Source: JBMNGH01 sp050949725
GTDB lineage: Bacteria; Bacillota; Thermosediminibacteria; Thermosediminibacterales; Tepidanaerobacteraceae
Length of the DNA: 64,000 nt
Assembly: GCA_050949725.1 (NCBI GenBank)
Contig: JBMNGH010000011.1
Coordinates: 186,001-250,000 of the forward strand
Reading direction: 5' to 3'
Shown here: one piece after another, positions 8,921 to 17,458 of the stretch
Numbering within the stretch: position 1 is the first letter of the stretch
Layout: every line of letters starts with the position of its first letter
Made by a program: the position numbers and the translations under genes
Notes under the pieces: generated by a model
Told to the model about the DNA's origin: nothing
The model's input: the letters and a program-made list of their open reading frames with translations, nothing else
Database searches by the model: none

Positions 8921-8944
8921 ATGAATATGAAAAGAAGTATATAA
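8921..8944 (+). other. Mini-ORF (MNMKRSI) with ideal ribosome site upstream of parA
   Basis: AGGAGGAAAAA directly precedes ATG AAT ATG, and the frame closes after seven codons inside the first copy of the tandem repeat. Possible leader peptide; no function can be assigned. Confidence 0.3.
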
Positions 8945-8972
8945 AAAGAAGTATATAAAAAGAAGTATATAA
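8931..8972. repeat. Three perfect tandem copies of a 14-bp unit
   Basis: AAAGAAGTATATAA is repeated without change at 8931-8944, 8945-8958 and 8959-8972; a partial fourth unit (AAAGATAG) follows. The period of 14 is not a multiple of three, so it is not a coding repeat. It could be a binding array, or a product of replication slippage. Confidence 0.9.
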
Positions 8973-9088
8973 AAAGATAGAATTACAATAATTAGCCTTG
9001 TATTAAAATAAAAAGTTTTTAATAAGTTATTGAGCCAGGGAGGGAGGAACGAGACAGCGGCACTTCCGTGCCCGCACGTTTCATGAAA

Positions 9089-9850
9089 ATGTCTAGGAAA
9101 ATGGCAATAGCAAACCAAAAAGGCGGTGTAGGTAAAACGACCACTGCAGTTAACCTTGCCGCATGTTTAGGTGCTTTGGGTCAAAACGTTTTACTCGTTG
9201 ACATCGATCCCCAAGGCAATTCCACGAGCGGTGTAGGTGTTGACAAGACTGAAATAAGCAGGAACATATACAATGTGTTAATAGATGAGGAACCAATTAA
9301 AGAAAACATCATTAAGACTGAATTTGAGAATTTGTATTTACTGCCTTCAAACATTCAGCTGGCTGGTGCCGAGATTGAGCTCGTGCCCGCAATATCCAGA
9401 GAATATAAGTTAAAAAACGCCCTTGATGAATTTGACAAGGAGTTTGACTTCATTTTAATAGACTGCCCCCCCTCACTCGGCCTTTTGACTTTAAACGCTT
9501 TGACTGCGGCCAATACTGTATTAGTACCCATTCAATGTGAATACTATGCCCTAGAGGGACTGGGACAGCTAATGAATACTATACGATTAGTTCAGAAACA
9601 CTTAAATAGGCAATTGGAGGTAGAAGGCGTTTTGCTTACAATGTTCGATGCCAGGACCAATTTATCCATACAGGTAGTCGATGAGGTTAAACAGTTTTTT
9701 AAAAATAAGGTTTACTCCACAATTATACCAAGAAATGTAAGATTGAGTGAGGCGCCTAGTCACGGGAAACCTATTATCAGGTATGACTTAAAATCAAGAG
9801 GTTCTCAAGTGTATATGGATCTTGCAAAGGAGGTGCTCGGAATTGACTAG
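9089..9850 (+). CDS. parA: Chromosome-partitioning ATPase ParA (Soj)
   Basis: Walker-type ATPase that binds DNA and, with ParB-parS, moves origins apart and modulates DnaA; Soj also affects sporulation entry in Bacillus. The deviant Walker A KGGVGKTTTAVNLAA is at residues 9-23, followed by DIDPQGNSTSG and LIDCPPSLGLLTLNAL. The start is uncertain: the frame is open from GTG 9068 with ATGs at 9083, 9089 and 9101. 9089 is chosen because MSRKMAIANQKGG aligns with the usual N-terminus, yet no ribosome site is close; GGGAGGGAGG lies about 40 bases upstream, beyond an imperfect hairpin. The last codons overlap the parB ribosome site. Confidence 0.95.
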   Translation: MSRKMAIANQKGGVGKTTTAVNLAACLGALGQNVLLVDIDPQGNSTSGVGVDKTEISRNIYNVLIDEEPIKENIIKTEFENLYLLPSNIQLAGAEIELVPAISREYKLKNALDEFDKEFDFILIDCPPSLGLLTLNALTAANTVLVPIQCEYYALEGLGQLMNTIRLVQKHLNRQLEVEGVLLTMFDARTNLSIQVVDEVKQFFKNKVYSTIIPRNVRLSEAPSHGKPIIRYDLKSRGSQVYMDLAKEVLGID

Positions 9851-10682
9851 AAGGGGTTTGGGTAAGGGATTGGGAGCTTTGATCCCGACTGAGGCTATTT
9901 TTGAAGATAACGTCCAGGAAATAGAAATTAACAAGATAAAAACAAATAAAAATCAACCTAGAAAAAATTTTAGCGAAGAAAGACTTGATGAGTTATATCA
10001 TTCTATAAAGGCCCATGGTGTGTTACAGCCCGTCATATTGCGAAAAATAAACGACGGATACGAGCTGGTTGCCGGTGAAAGGCGACTAAGGGCTGCATTA
10101 AAGGCAAACTTAAGAAAGATACCCGCAATAGTAAAAAAGTTAACTGATTCAGAAGCTATGGAGATCGCTCTTATTGAGAATTTGCAGAGAGAGGATTTAA
10201 ATCCTTTGGAAGAAGCTGCGGCCTACAAAAGACTTATGGTAGAATTCAAGATGACCCAAGACGAACTTTCTAAGCGAGTTGGAAAGAGCAGATCTCAGAT
10301 TGCAAACACCGTTCGCTTATTAAACTTAGATGAGCCAATATTGAAGATGATATCTGACAACAAATTAACTGCCGGCCATGGTCGTGCATTGCTATCAGTC
10401 GAGGGAAAAAAGGACAGGCTTCTGCTGGCCCAAAAGATAATAGATGGAAACCTTTCCGTCCGGCAGGTGGAGGAGTTATCAAAAAATGAATTTATGAGCA
10501 ATAAGAAAAAGAAGAATGCCCCGAAAGAAATTAACCCTGTTTTTATTGAGCTAACTGACAAACTTCAAAGGTCTCTCGGGACTAAAGTAAAAATAAAGGG
10601 AACAGAAAAACGGGGAAAAATTGAGATCGAATTTTATTCTACAGATGAACTCGAAAGGCTTTTGGAGATGTTAATCGATTAG
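9843..10682 (+). CDS. parB: Chromosome-partitioning protein ParB (Spo0J)
   Basis: CTP-dependent clamp that loads at parS and spreads along DNA; recruits condensin to the origin. The 279-residue product starts TRRGLGKGLGALIP, the hallmark N-terminus that stimulates ParA, then NQPRKNF, GERRLRAALKA, LIENLQREDLNPLEEA and the helix-turn-helix TQDELSKRVGKSRSQIANTV. The TTG at 9843 is set by AAGGAGGTG at 9827-9835 and by this N-terminus; it overlaps the parA stop, so translation is coupled. A parS site begins one base after the stop codon. Confidence 0.96.
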   Translation: MTRRGLGKGLGALIPTEAIFEDNVQEIEINKIKTNKNQPRKNFSEERLDELYHSIKAHGVLQPVILRKINDGYELVAGERRLRAALKANLRKIPAIVKKLTDSEAMEIALIENLQREDLNPLEEAAAYKRLMVEFKMTQDELSKRVGKSRSQIANTVRLLNLDEPILKMISDNKLTAGHGRALLSVEGKKDRLLLAQKIIDGNLSVRQVEELSKNEFMSNKKKKNAPKEINPVFIELTDKLQRSLGTKVKIKGTEKRGKIEIEFYSTDELERLLEMLID

Positions 10683-10683
10683 A

Positions 10684-10699
10684 TGTTTCACGTGAAACT
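10684..10699. promoter_or_regulatory. parS centromere-like site
   Basis: TGTTTCACGTGAAACT matches the 16-bp parS consensus TGTTTCACGTGAAACA at 15 of 16 positions. It sits immediately after parB, a common location for a ParB loading site near the origin. Confidence 0.92.
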
Positions 10700-10719
10700 A
10701 AATATTTGGAGTGATTGAC

Positions 10720-11466
10720 TTGAAGTTGGGCGTATACCAGATGGTGGTAACAGAGAACATAGATGCAAACACAGACAAAATTATTCAGGCACTAAAGCAG
10801 TCCGCTTATTCCAATATTGACATTGTCGCTTTTCCGGAGATGTCACTGACGGGGTATAGTCCTGAATTGTTAGCCGACGACGACTTAAATCTTAAAATAA
10901 GAAAAGCCATTACAAAAATCGAGAAGGCTGCAGACCATTTTGGAGTTGCGGCAATTATAGGACACCCTTACAGGAATCCCCGGAAGAAAGTGAGACCCCT
11001 TTATAACAGAGCAACCGCAATTCTGCCAGGGAACCATGCAATGCAATTTTGTGATAAGATACATCCTGTCGAGGAGGAACAAAGATATTTTAGCGCAGGC
11101 AAAGCTCCTCTTTTGCTTACATTTAAACAAAACAAAATCGGTGTAATTATTTGTCGTGATCAAAATTACCCAGAAATTGCCCGAGACCTTGTTAACCAAG
11201 GGGCTCGTTTTTTATACATTCTTTCAGCACATTACTACAGCCCTAAGACTGCCAGATGGAAAGTGGAAAAGAACAGGGCAATACCGATAACGCGAGCAGT
11301 TGAAAATAAGGTACATGTGCTAATGTCTAATTCGGTTGGGGCACATCTTGGGATGATCAGTTTAGGCAACAGCATCATAGTCGACCCTGATGGAGCAGTA
11401 GTAGTATCTGCAGGGGAATCCGAAGAAGCGTTACTTTCCGTGTCGACAGATTCGTTGCACTTTTAA
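10720..11466 (+). CDS. Nitrilase-superfamily (carbon-nitrogen) hydrolase
   Basis: Predicted to cleave a C-N bond in an amide or nitrile; the substrate cannot be read from sequence. The catalytic triad of the superfamily is visible: Glu in FPEMSLTGY (about residue 41), Lys in CDKIHPVEEE (about 110) and Cys in IICRDQNYPE (about 146). Length (248 residues) is normal for a stand-alone member. The TTG at 10720 is preferred because GGAGTGA at 10708-10714 precedes it; a GTG at 10711 is inside that site. It follows parS and is not part of a recognisable pathway here. Confidence 0.85.
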   Translation: MKLGVYQMVVTENIDANTDKIIQALKQSAYSNIDIVAFPEMSLTGYSPELLADDDLNLKIRKAITKIEKAADHFGVAAIIGHPYRNPRKKVRPLYNRATAILPGNHAMQFCDKIHPVEEEQRYFSAGKAPLLLTFKQNKIGVIICRDQNYPEIARDLVNQGARFLYILSAHYYSPKTARWKVEKNRAIPITRAVENKVHVLMSNSVGAHLGMISLGNSIIVDPDGAVVVSAGESEEALLSVSTDSLHF

Positions 11467-11881
11467 CATTTAATAGGCAGGTCATACAAACTTGATAGGT
11501 ATTAAGTTAGCCTTATGAATTTCTATTAGAGGTATCAAAATAAACTCTTAATCCAAGCTTTTGATTACTATAAATACTGATACTGAAAACATATTTTAAG
11601 CAGATGATTTTATAAATGACTAAAACGGAAACAGAAATATTCATCCCTCGGTTTTAGTATAACGAAAATATACACAACATTCTAAATATTAAAATAAGTA
11701 ATGTTTTACAATAGAATAGAACTGATTTACAAAAACCGTCTGATTTACCAGTCGTCCGAGCAAACCGGAAGTGTTTATCTAAATTTTATATTTTATCGCC
11801 AAAGGATAACTAGCGACTTTTGTTTTTATGATATAATGATAAGGTTATTAGGTTTTCATGGTTAAAGTGGGAGGGGTGGCG
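11467..11881. other. A+T-rich gap between the nitrilase gene and the DUF554 gene
   Basis: About 415 bases with no supportable ORF. An inverted repeat ACTAAAAC (11619-11626) and GTTTTAGT (11651-11658) lies in the middle without a T-tract. A TATAAT at 11832-11837 may serve the DUF554 gene, but no good -35 hexamer stands at the right distance. Confidence 0.5.
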
Positions 11882-12574
11882 TTGTTAGGGACTGTAGTTA
11901 ACACCATTGTAATAATCATTGGTTCGGTTTGCGGCAATTTTTTGAGGGGGAAATTTCCTGACAATATCAGGGAAACGATTATGCATTGTTTAGCCTTAGT
12001 TGTCCTTTTAATAGGTTTGACTATGGCAGTCAAGACTGAAAACATGTTGGTTGTCACGCTCAGTATGGTGGCTGGTGGTATAACGGGAGAAATGCTAAAA
12101 ATTGAGGAGCGAATTAATACTGTAGGCAATCGGTTGAAAGCCCGCTATGCACAAAATGACGGTGATTTTACGCGCGGATTTGTATCGGCAAGCCTTTTAT
12201 TCTGTGTAGGGGCTATGTCTATAATGGGCGCTCTGCAGAGCGGTTTGACGGGGAACCATACAATTTTGTTGACAAAATCAATACTTGACGGTATTTCCTC
12301 AACAATTTTTTCATCTAGCATGGGATTAGGGGTCGCTTTTTCTGCGGTTTCTGTTTTTGTATACCAGGGAGTGATTACACTGGCTGCCGCATCTGTCAAA
12401 CCATTTCTGACAGATAATATCGTGAGGGAGATGACGGCAACAGGTGGGCTCATCATTTTTGCCCTTGGAATAAATATGTTTGATGCTGGTTTGAGGATAA
12501 AAGTGGGAAACCTTCTACCAGCCATATTTTACGCTATTGTATTTACAATGATCATGGCCCCTCTACCTATATGA
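11882..12574 (+). CDS. DUF554 family membrane protein (YdfK-like)
   Basis: Integral membrane protein of unknown function. The 230-residue product begins LGTVVNTIVIIIGSVCGN, the characteristic start of the DUF554 family, and has about 6-7 hydrophobic spans with the conserved FCVGAMSIMGALQSGL and DGISSTIFSSSMGLGVAFSA stretches. The TTG at 11882 is chosen because GGGAGGGGTGG lies just upstream and the family starts with MLGT; the ATG at 11858 would add eight atypical residues. It stands alone between two gaps and ends in a terminator. Confidence 0.88.
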   Translation: MLGTVVNTIVIIIGSVCGNFLRGKFPDNIRETIMHCLALVVLLIGLTMAVKTENMLVVTLSMVAGGITGEMLKIEERINTVGNRLKARYAQNDGDFTRGFVSASLLFCVGAMSIMGALQSGLTGNHTILLTKSILDGISSTIFSSSMGLGVAFSAVSVFVYQGVITLAAASVKPFLTDNIVREMTATGGLIIFALGINMFDAGLRIKVGNLLPAIFYAIVFTMIMAPLPI

Positions 12575-12596
12575 TATAAACACAAAGACATTTTTA

Positions 12597-12623
12597 TGAA
12601 CCGATTTCAAATTGGTTTTTTTT
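12597..12623 (+). terminator. Terminator after the DUF554 gene
   Basis: AACCGAT pairs with ATTGGTT (7 pairs, one G-T, loop TTCAA), followed by a run of Ts. The remaining bases to the next gene at 12811 hold nothing clear apart from the ribosome site AGGTGGTGG. Confidence 0.7.
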
Positions 12624-12810
12624 GACTATATACTTCAACTTGAGCATTCGTATCAAGCAGCAATAATTTAAGCTCATGCAATTATAAAAAATAAGAAGGA
12701 TTTTTTTGGACAACTGGAGAACTATTTACTATTATAGAGAATTAAGTAAATTATTGTTGTCAATTATTTTGCTGATGTATAGTATACCAGCAGGTGGTGG
12801 TATATGAAAA

Positions 12811-13701
12811 GTGGGTAAAAAAAGTTTTACTTTAATGATTGTGCCGCATTCAGGCAGATCTACTTTTTCGATATCTATACCTATATTTGTCATCAAATTG
12901 CTTGGAGGTATCCTGGCAAGTGTTGTCGTATTTGTGACGATTTTTACTCTTCATGTGTCTGTCTCATATGAGAATGCAAAGGCAGATGTTCAGGAGCTAT
13001 CTTATAAGACAAAAGACTATGAGCAGCTGGAAAAGCAGCTTGACTATTTTGTAAAAAAGACCGAAGCTCTTGAGAAAAAGATGAATGAGTTGGAAAAATT
13101 GGACAACGATCTCAGGACTCTATTGAAAGATGATCCTGCACTTAAAAAACTGGAGGACAAACAGGGTACCAGAGAAGCTCCGGTAAGCAGAGGCGGGATC
13201 GATCGTAACAGTGCTATCCGAGAGCTTAAAAAAATTGAGGAAAAAATACCTGAACAGGAACAAAAATTAATTGAACTAAAGCATGTTGTTGAGGAGAGAA
13301 AAGAAAGACTTGACTGCACACCTTCAATATATCCTGTAAACGGGAGGATAACATCAAGATTTGGTTATAGAAAATCACCTTTTGGGCGCAACAGGGAGTT
13401 CCACGATGGTCTCGATATAGCCGCACCTTATGGGACTAATATAAGGGCAACGGCTGATGGGGTAGTGACTTATTCAGGATATATTTCAGGCTATGGTCGT
13501 ACAGTTACAATAAAACACGGCTATGGCTATGTGACTAGCTATTGCCATAACTCAAAAAATTTGGTTAAGGAAGGTCAGAAAGTAAAGAAAGGTGATTTTA
13601 TTGCAAAGGTCGGAAGTTCCGGCAGGAGTACCGGGCCTCATGTCCACTATATGGTTAAAGTCAATGGTCAAGTGCAGAACCCTGAAAGGTTTTTAAATTA
13701 G
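12811..13701 (+). CDS. Membrane-anchored M23 (LytM-type) peptidase
   Basis: Predicted cell-wall endopeptidase or divisome/sporulation-type wall factor outside the membrane. The 296-residue product has a membrane span at about 25-50, a coiled-coil region at about 60-170 rich in Glu/Lys/Leu, and a C-terminal M23 domain from about 172 with SRFGYRKSPFG, zinc ligands in FHDGLDIAAP and in the HVHY motif near 286. All metal ligands appear present. The start is GTG, with AGGTGGTGG 11 bases upstream. The bactofilin gene follows after 11 bases; M23 peptidase plus bactofilin pairs are common and act together in cell shape in other bacteria. Confidence 0.9.
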   Translation: MGKKSFTLMIVPHSGRSTFSISIPIFVIKLLGGILASVVVFVTIFTLHVSVSYENAKADVQELSYKTKDYEQLEKQLDYFVKKTEALEKKMNELEKLDNDLRTLLKDDPALKKLEDKQGTREAPVSRGGIDRNSAIRELKKIEEKIPEQEQKLIELKHVVEERKERLDCTPSIYPVNGRITSRFGYRKSPFGRNREFHDGLDIAAPYGTNIRATADGVVTYSGYISGYGRTVTIKHGYGYVTSYCHNSKNLVKEGQKVKKGDFIAKVGSSGRSTGPHVHYMVKVNGQVQNPERFLN

Positions 13702-13712
13702 GGAGGAATGAA

Positions 13713-14126
13713 ATGTTTGGCAAAAGGGGTGACAGCAAGATTCAAGGTATTAACAAAGTTAATACCATTTTAGGAGAGGATGCAGAATTTAGCGGTAATA
13801 TAAAAGCTAAGGGGATCCTGCAGATTGATGGCAAACTTGATGGCCAGATTGAAAACTCCGGAGATGTGATTATAACTGAGAAAGGTGCTGTTGATGCCGA
13901 CCTCAAGGCTTATAACGCTACGATAGCGGGCACATACAGGGGGACTTTGGATCTTAACGGGGCTCTGGAGATTAAAACAACTGGAAAAGTTTTAGGAGAT
14001 ATTAAGGTTGCCGGTATTGTTATTGAAGAGGGAGGCATGTTTGACGGGAACTGTGAAATGAAGCTTAATAAAAAAACACAAGGTGTAAAACCTGAGGGAG
14101 TAGAGGGACCTAAGGAGGTAACTTAA
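13713..14126 (+). CDS. Bactofilin (polymer-forming cytoskeletal protein)
   Basis: Self-assembling beta-helical scaffold protein. The 137-residue product has the right-handed beta-helix repeats of the bactofilin domain: ILGEDAEFSGNIKAKG, LQIDGKLDGQIENSG, AYNATIAGTYRGTLDLNG and so on, with a short disordered N-terminus and a basic C-terminal tail. It directly follows an M23 peptidase gene, the usual bactofilin partner, and a clear terminator follows it, so the pair forms a two-gene operon. Confidence 0.93.
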   Translation: MFGKRGDSKIQGINKVNTILGEDAEFSGNIKAKGILQIDGKLDGQIENSGDVIITEKGAVDADLKAYNATIAGTYRGTLDLNGALEIKTTGKVLGDIKVAGIVIEEGGMFDGNCEMKLNKKTQGVKPEGVEGPKEVT

Positions 14127-14150
14127 ACCCGACTAATTGTCGGGTTTTTT
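14127..14150 (+). terminator. Terminator after the bactofilin gene
   Basis: AACCCGAC pairs with GTCGGGTT around the loop TAATT, then TTTT. Compact and perfect. Confidence 0.88.
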
Positions 14151-14218
14151 GATTTGGTAATACTGTCATGGTTTTACGGTCCTTTGCAAATATTAGAAGG
14201 CCTGGGGGGCAAAGAGCA

Positions 14219-15094
14219 ATGAAGACTCTTTTTATAGTTAATCCTATCGCTGGGCGCAATAAAAGCATAAAAATATGGGAAAAAATAAGACATAAAATTT
14301 ATTTTCCTCATGAGTACATTCTTACCGGTGCACCGGGGGAAGCAAGAGAGATAGCAGCAGAGGCTGTGAGTAATGGCTTCATCAGGGTGGTAGCAGTAGG
14401 AGGTGACGGTACTGTCAGCGAAGTCATCAATGGGATTGCAAACAGTGATGCTGTCCTTGGGATTATACCTACAGGCACGGGAAACGATTTTGTGAGGAGT
14501 CTTGGCATTTCGTTAAATCCGATTGATGCATTGTTTGTATTAGTCTCAGGATACTCCGAACGTGTAGATTTGGGTATCTATGATGGCAGGTTTTATATGA
14601 ATATTGCCGGTGCAGGGCTTGATGCTGAGGTCGTTAAAATTGCAAACAAAAAAACGACTTACCTGACAGGAAGTCTGGCATACGTTGTCAGCCTTATAGC
14701 TGCATTGAAGAGGTTTTCTCCGAGAAAAGCCATAATCGATATTGATGGCAAGACAATACATCGAACCGTATGGCTTATTTCTGTCGCTAATGGCAAGTAT
14801 TATGGAGGCGGAATGAAATTATGTCCACAGGCAATGTTAAATGACGGATATTTAGATATTTGTATAGTAAATGAGATAAGCCGATTCGAATTATTGAGAT
14901 TTTTACCAAAGGTCTTTAAGGGTGCTCATATAAACCACCCAAGCTTTGAGGTAATAAGGGGGAAGCAAGTCAAAATAAATTTTTGCAAACCTTGCAGCGT
15001 TCAGGTGGACGGAGAAGTTATCGGGAAGACACCTCTTGAAATTTTGGTAAGTCCTAATGCAATAAGGGTGATAATGAATAAACGAAAGAGGTAA
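14219..15094 (+). CDS. Diacylglycerol/lipid kinase family protein (YegS/DgkB-like)
   Basis: Predicted ATP-dependent lipid kinase of the DAGK catalytic family. The 291-residue product has FIVNPIAGRNKS at the N-terminus, the nucleotide-binding GGDGTVSEVINGI near residue 60 and GTGNDFVRSLGI near 88, and a C-terminal beta-sandwich. The ATG at 14219 is chosen because GGGGGG lies upstream and the conserved FIVNP follows within five residues; the frame is open from ATG 14168. The substrate (diacylglycerol or another lipid) is not determined. It converges on yyaC with four bases between them. Confidence 0.9.
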   Translation: MKTLFIVNPIAGRNKSIKIWEKIRHKIYFPHEYILTGAPGEAREIAAEAVSNGFIRVVAVGGDGTVSEVINGIANSDAVLGIIPTGTGNDFVRSLGISLNPIDALFVLVSGYSERVDLGIYDGRFYMNIAGAGLDAEVVKIANKKTTYLTGSLAYVVSLIAALKRFSPRKAIIDIDGKTIHRTVWLISVANGKYYGGGMKLCPQAMLNDGYLDICIVNEISRFELLRFLPKVFKGAHINHPSFEVIRGKQVKINFCKPCSVQVDGEVIGKTPLEILVSPNAIRVIMNKRKR

Positions 15095-15098
15095 GGCA

Positions 15099-15662
15099 TC
15101 AACGAAAAAAGTCTGCGATCCCCCGAGAAATCCCGTATGAAATGATATCTGCCATTTTCATAACAGTGAACAGCCGAGTGTTTTGTAGCACGAAGTATTC
15201 CATAAAGCCGCCGATATTTACAATCCCCGTAATGTAAAAATTCCCTACTTTAGGCAGGTCTTTATTTACACCAGCACCCGGTCTAAGTGAGCCAGGAGCC
15301 AATTTAACTGTGCCTACATTTTCAGATCTCCCGAGAGAGGCATCTACAGCTATAATAAATGGTTTGACGTATACTGAGTTTATTTCTGAAAGTTTTTTGC
15401 ACAGGTTGCCGGCATGTACGGGTTCGGCTAGATTTCCGTAAACCCTTACATTTTTACACATATTTTTTAACCTCTCCCCTACCAAAGGACCGAGAGAGTC
15501 ACCTGTTGACCTGTCTGTCCCAATGCACAAGATTACCAACGGCGAAGGGTGGTACATTTCAAGAAACATCTTACTGAAATACCGCAGAAAAACCTCGTGA
15601 GCATTTGGTTCATCTATATGTACCCTCATGTCACTTCTTAGGACGGGTTTTTCAACAAGCAT
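15099..15662 (-). CDS. yyaC: Spore protein YyaC (putative spore protease-like)
   Basis: Sporulation protein of the family related to HybD/GPR-like peptidases; role in spores is not settled. The 187-residue product has PLVILCIGTDRSTGDSLGP around residue 42, then AEPVHAGNL, IAVDASLGR and PKVGNFYITGIVNIGGFME. In Bacillus yyaC also lies close to the spo0J locus. It is divergent from the YkvI-type gene. Supports a spore-forming host. Confidence 0.92.
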   Translation of the reverse strand: MLVEKPVLRSDMRVHIDEPNAHEVFLRYFSKMFLEMYHPSPLVILCIGTDRSTGDSLGPLVGERLKNMCKNVRVYGNLAEPVHAGNLCKKLSEINSVYVKPFIIAVDASLGRSENVGTVKLAPGSLRPGAGVNKDLPKVGNFYITGIVNIGGFMEYFVLQNTRLFTVMKMADIISYGISRGIADFFR

Positions 15663-15804
15663 GTCTTTCCTCCAATAATTTTTTTATACGATTATATGTT
15701 TTATATAAGGCAAGTATTCGTTAAAATTATGTGTCATAATTTTACTTTTTAAACATATATTTATATGATGTATTAAGTATAATTGCGGTGTGGGGGTGCT
15801 AAAC

Positions 15805-16842
15805 GTGTGCAGGGAAGGTGTGAACCTCGGGTTCATATATCTGGGCACTCTTGTGGGGGCAGGTTTTATGTCAGGTCGGGAAATTATGATTTTCTTTTCT
15901 GCCTTTGGAAAAGACGGTCTTAAGGGACTAGCTATAGCGTGTGTCCTTTTTTTTGTATTGGGTTATATGATTTTAAAAGGTGCTATTATAAATCAATCGA
16001 TCTCGCTTAGAGACATTCTCTTACCGATTTCTGGGGAACGGTTGATGGACTTATTTGAAATGTGCTCACATTTATTTCTGGCGGCAAGTTATTACATAAT
16101 GTTATCAGGCAGTGCTTCGGTGCTAAAGCAAGGGTTTGGCATCCCGTATACACCGTCCGTTTTAATCTTGGCTTGTATCGTTTCTATATGGCTAAGCAAT
16201 GGATTGAAGGGATTGGCAAAGGTGAACAGTGTAATGGTACCCCTAATTTTATTGTTTGCTATAATGATGTTTTTTCGTTCAAATGATGATATAAAAAATC
16301 TATTTTCAGTATCAATTTTTGAAGGCAAGAGCGATTACAATTATGTATTGTACGCACTGGGCTACGTAAGCTATAATATGATGACAGGTTCTATGGTCCT
16401 TGCCTCATTGGGCAGATATACAAAAAGGAGAATTGCGGCGTTCGGAGCAGCACTTTTGGCTACAGCTGGGCTTTTTATAGTGGGGGTAATCATATGGGCT
16501 CTGACGACTGTTTATTACGAAAGACTAAGGTATGTAGAAGTTCCGCTGGTAATGCTGGCAAAAAACGAAGGACCAATTTTTAATACGGCTGCTGTTGTGG
16601 CAATGCTTTTTGCAATGCTCACGACGGCTGTCGGTGTGGGGTATGCATTTATAAGCAGTTTCAGCCACAAACTTAAACTGAGTCAATCACATGCACTTTT
16701 ATTTTTAGCTCTCGGTCTCCCTATCACATATATAGGCTTTTCGAGCCTCGTGGGGTTGATTTATCCATTATTTGGAGTCATTGGCGTTATTTTAATAATT
16801 TTGATCGGGGTGAGGAGGTTTTTAAATATAAAAATAGAATGA
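15805..16842 (+). CDS. YkvI family membrane protein
   Basis: Multi-span membrane protein with the look of an amino-acid/polyamine type transporter; the family has no fixed function. About 345 residues with some 10 membrane spans, beginning with the conserved GTLVGAGFMSGREI motif. The GTG at 15805 is preferred since GGGGGTG sits about 6 bases upstream; the frame is open from GTG 15790. It has no functional partner next to it. Confidence 0.82.
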   Translation: MCREGVNLGFIYLGTLVGAGFMSGREIMIFFSAFGKDGLKGLAIACVLFFVLGYMILKGAIINQSISLRDILLPISGERLMDLFEMCSHLFLAASYYIMLSGSASVLKQGFGIPYTPSVLILACIVSIWLSNGLKGLAKVNSVMVPLILLFAIMMFFRSNDDIKNLFSVSIFEGKSDYNYVLYALGYVSYNMMTGSMVLASLGRYTKRRIAAFGAALLATAGLFIVGVIIWALTTVYYERLRYVEVPLVMLAKNEGPIFNTAAVVAMLFAMLTTAVGVGYAFISSFSHKLKLSQSHALLFLALGLPITYIGFSSLVGLIYPLFGVIGVILIILIGVRRFLNIKIE

Positions 16843-16934
16843 TATAATAAGCCAATAAGCCAGACCGGTAAAAGTATAAACCTAAAAAAATTTTTTAAAT
16901 CCTGAATTTTTTCATCCTGAAAGGATTGCTTTGC

Positions 16935-17456
16935 TTGAATGAAGAAATCAAAGCCAAAGTAAAAAAAATGACCGACTCAGGTCGTTATGAAGAGGCCTGC
17001 AAGTTATTGCAAAACGTAATTGAGCAGCATCCTGAAGACGTAGAGGCGTACAATAGGCTTGGGGTTCTGATGGCACAGCAGGGTCGCTATTTTGAATCAG
17101 AAGAGCATTTTAAGAGGGCTGTTGAGCTCGACCCAAACAACTGTTCAGCCTTAAATAATTTAGGAAACATCTTTTATGAAACAGGTGATTTAGAAAGTGC
17201 AGAGGAATATTTTAAAGCCGCCATCAAATTAGACCCGTATAACCCCTTGCCTTATAATAATCTTGCGGTAATTTACAAAAAGAAAAAACAGACAGACCTG
17301 TTTGTGAGATATTTAAGAAAATCTATGAGTCTAGAGCGAATGAGGGGATTTGACAGACATAAACAGACAGACGATAAGACCATGCAATACCGACTGCTCG
17401 TATGGCTAACTGGCATTATAATATTGCTTTTTATTTTTTTTAAACAGGGGGGTTAA
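16935..17456 (+). CDS. TPR-repeat protein with a C-terminal membrane anchor
   Basis: Protein-interaction scaffold. The 173-residue product holds about three tetratricopeptide repeats between residues 10 and 115 (AYNRLGVLMAQQGRYFESEE, ALNNLGNIFYETGDLESAEE, PYNNLAVIYKKKKQTDL) and one hydrophobic helix at the extreme C-terminus (LLVWLTGIIILLFIFF), so it is probably tail-anchored facing the cytoplasm. The TTG at 16935 fits AAAGGA at 16920-16925. It is two bases from the DUF5711-type gene, forming an operon with it and the CvpA gene. Confidence 0.85.
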   Translation: MNEEIKAKVKKMTDSGRYEEACKLLQNVIEQHPEDVEAYNRLGVLMAQQGRYFESEEHFKRAVELDPNNCSALNNLGNIFYETGDLESAEEYFKAAIKLDPYNPLPYNNLAVIYKKKKQTDLFVRYLRKSMSLERMRGFDRHKQTDDKTMQYRLLVWLTGIIILLFIFFKQGG

Positions 17457-17458
17457 AT

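Larger units (their letters stand above)
8628..9067. other. Long noc-parA intergenic region
   Basis: About 440 bases without a normal gene. It holds the noc terminator (8699-8742), an A+T-rich stretch, a mini-ORF with an AGGAGG site (8921), a 3 x 14-bp tandem repeat (8931-8972), and a purine-rich GGGAGGGAGG (about 9039-9048) followed by an imperfect G+C-rich hairpin (about 9056-9075) just before parA. No clear promoter with both hexamers was found. Confidence 0.6.

Noticed and set aside
9083..9096. A second parS at the start of parA
   Set aside because: GTTTCATGAAAA lacks the central CACGTG and is two bases too short.
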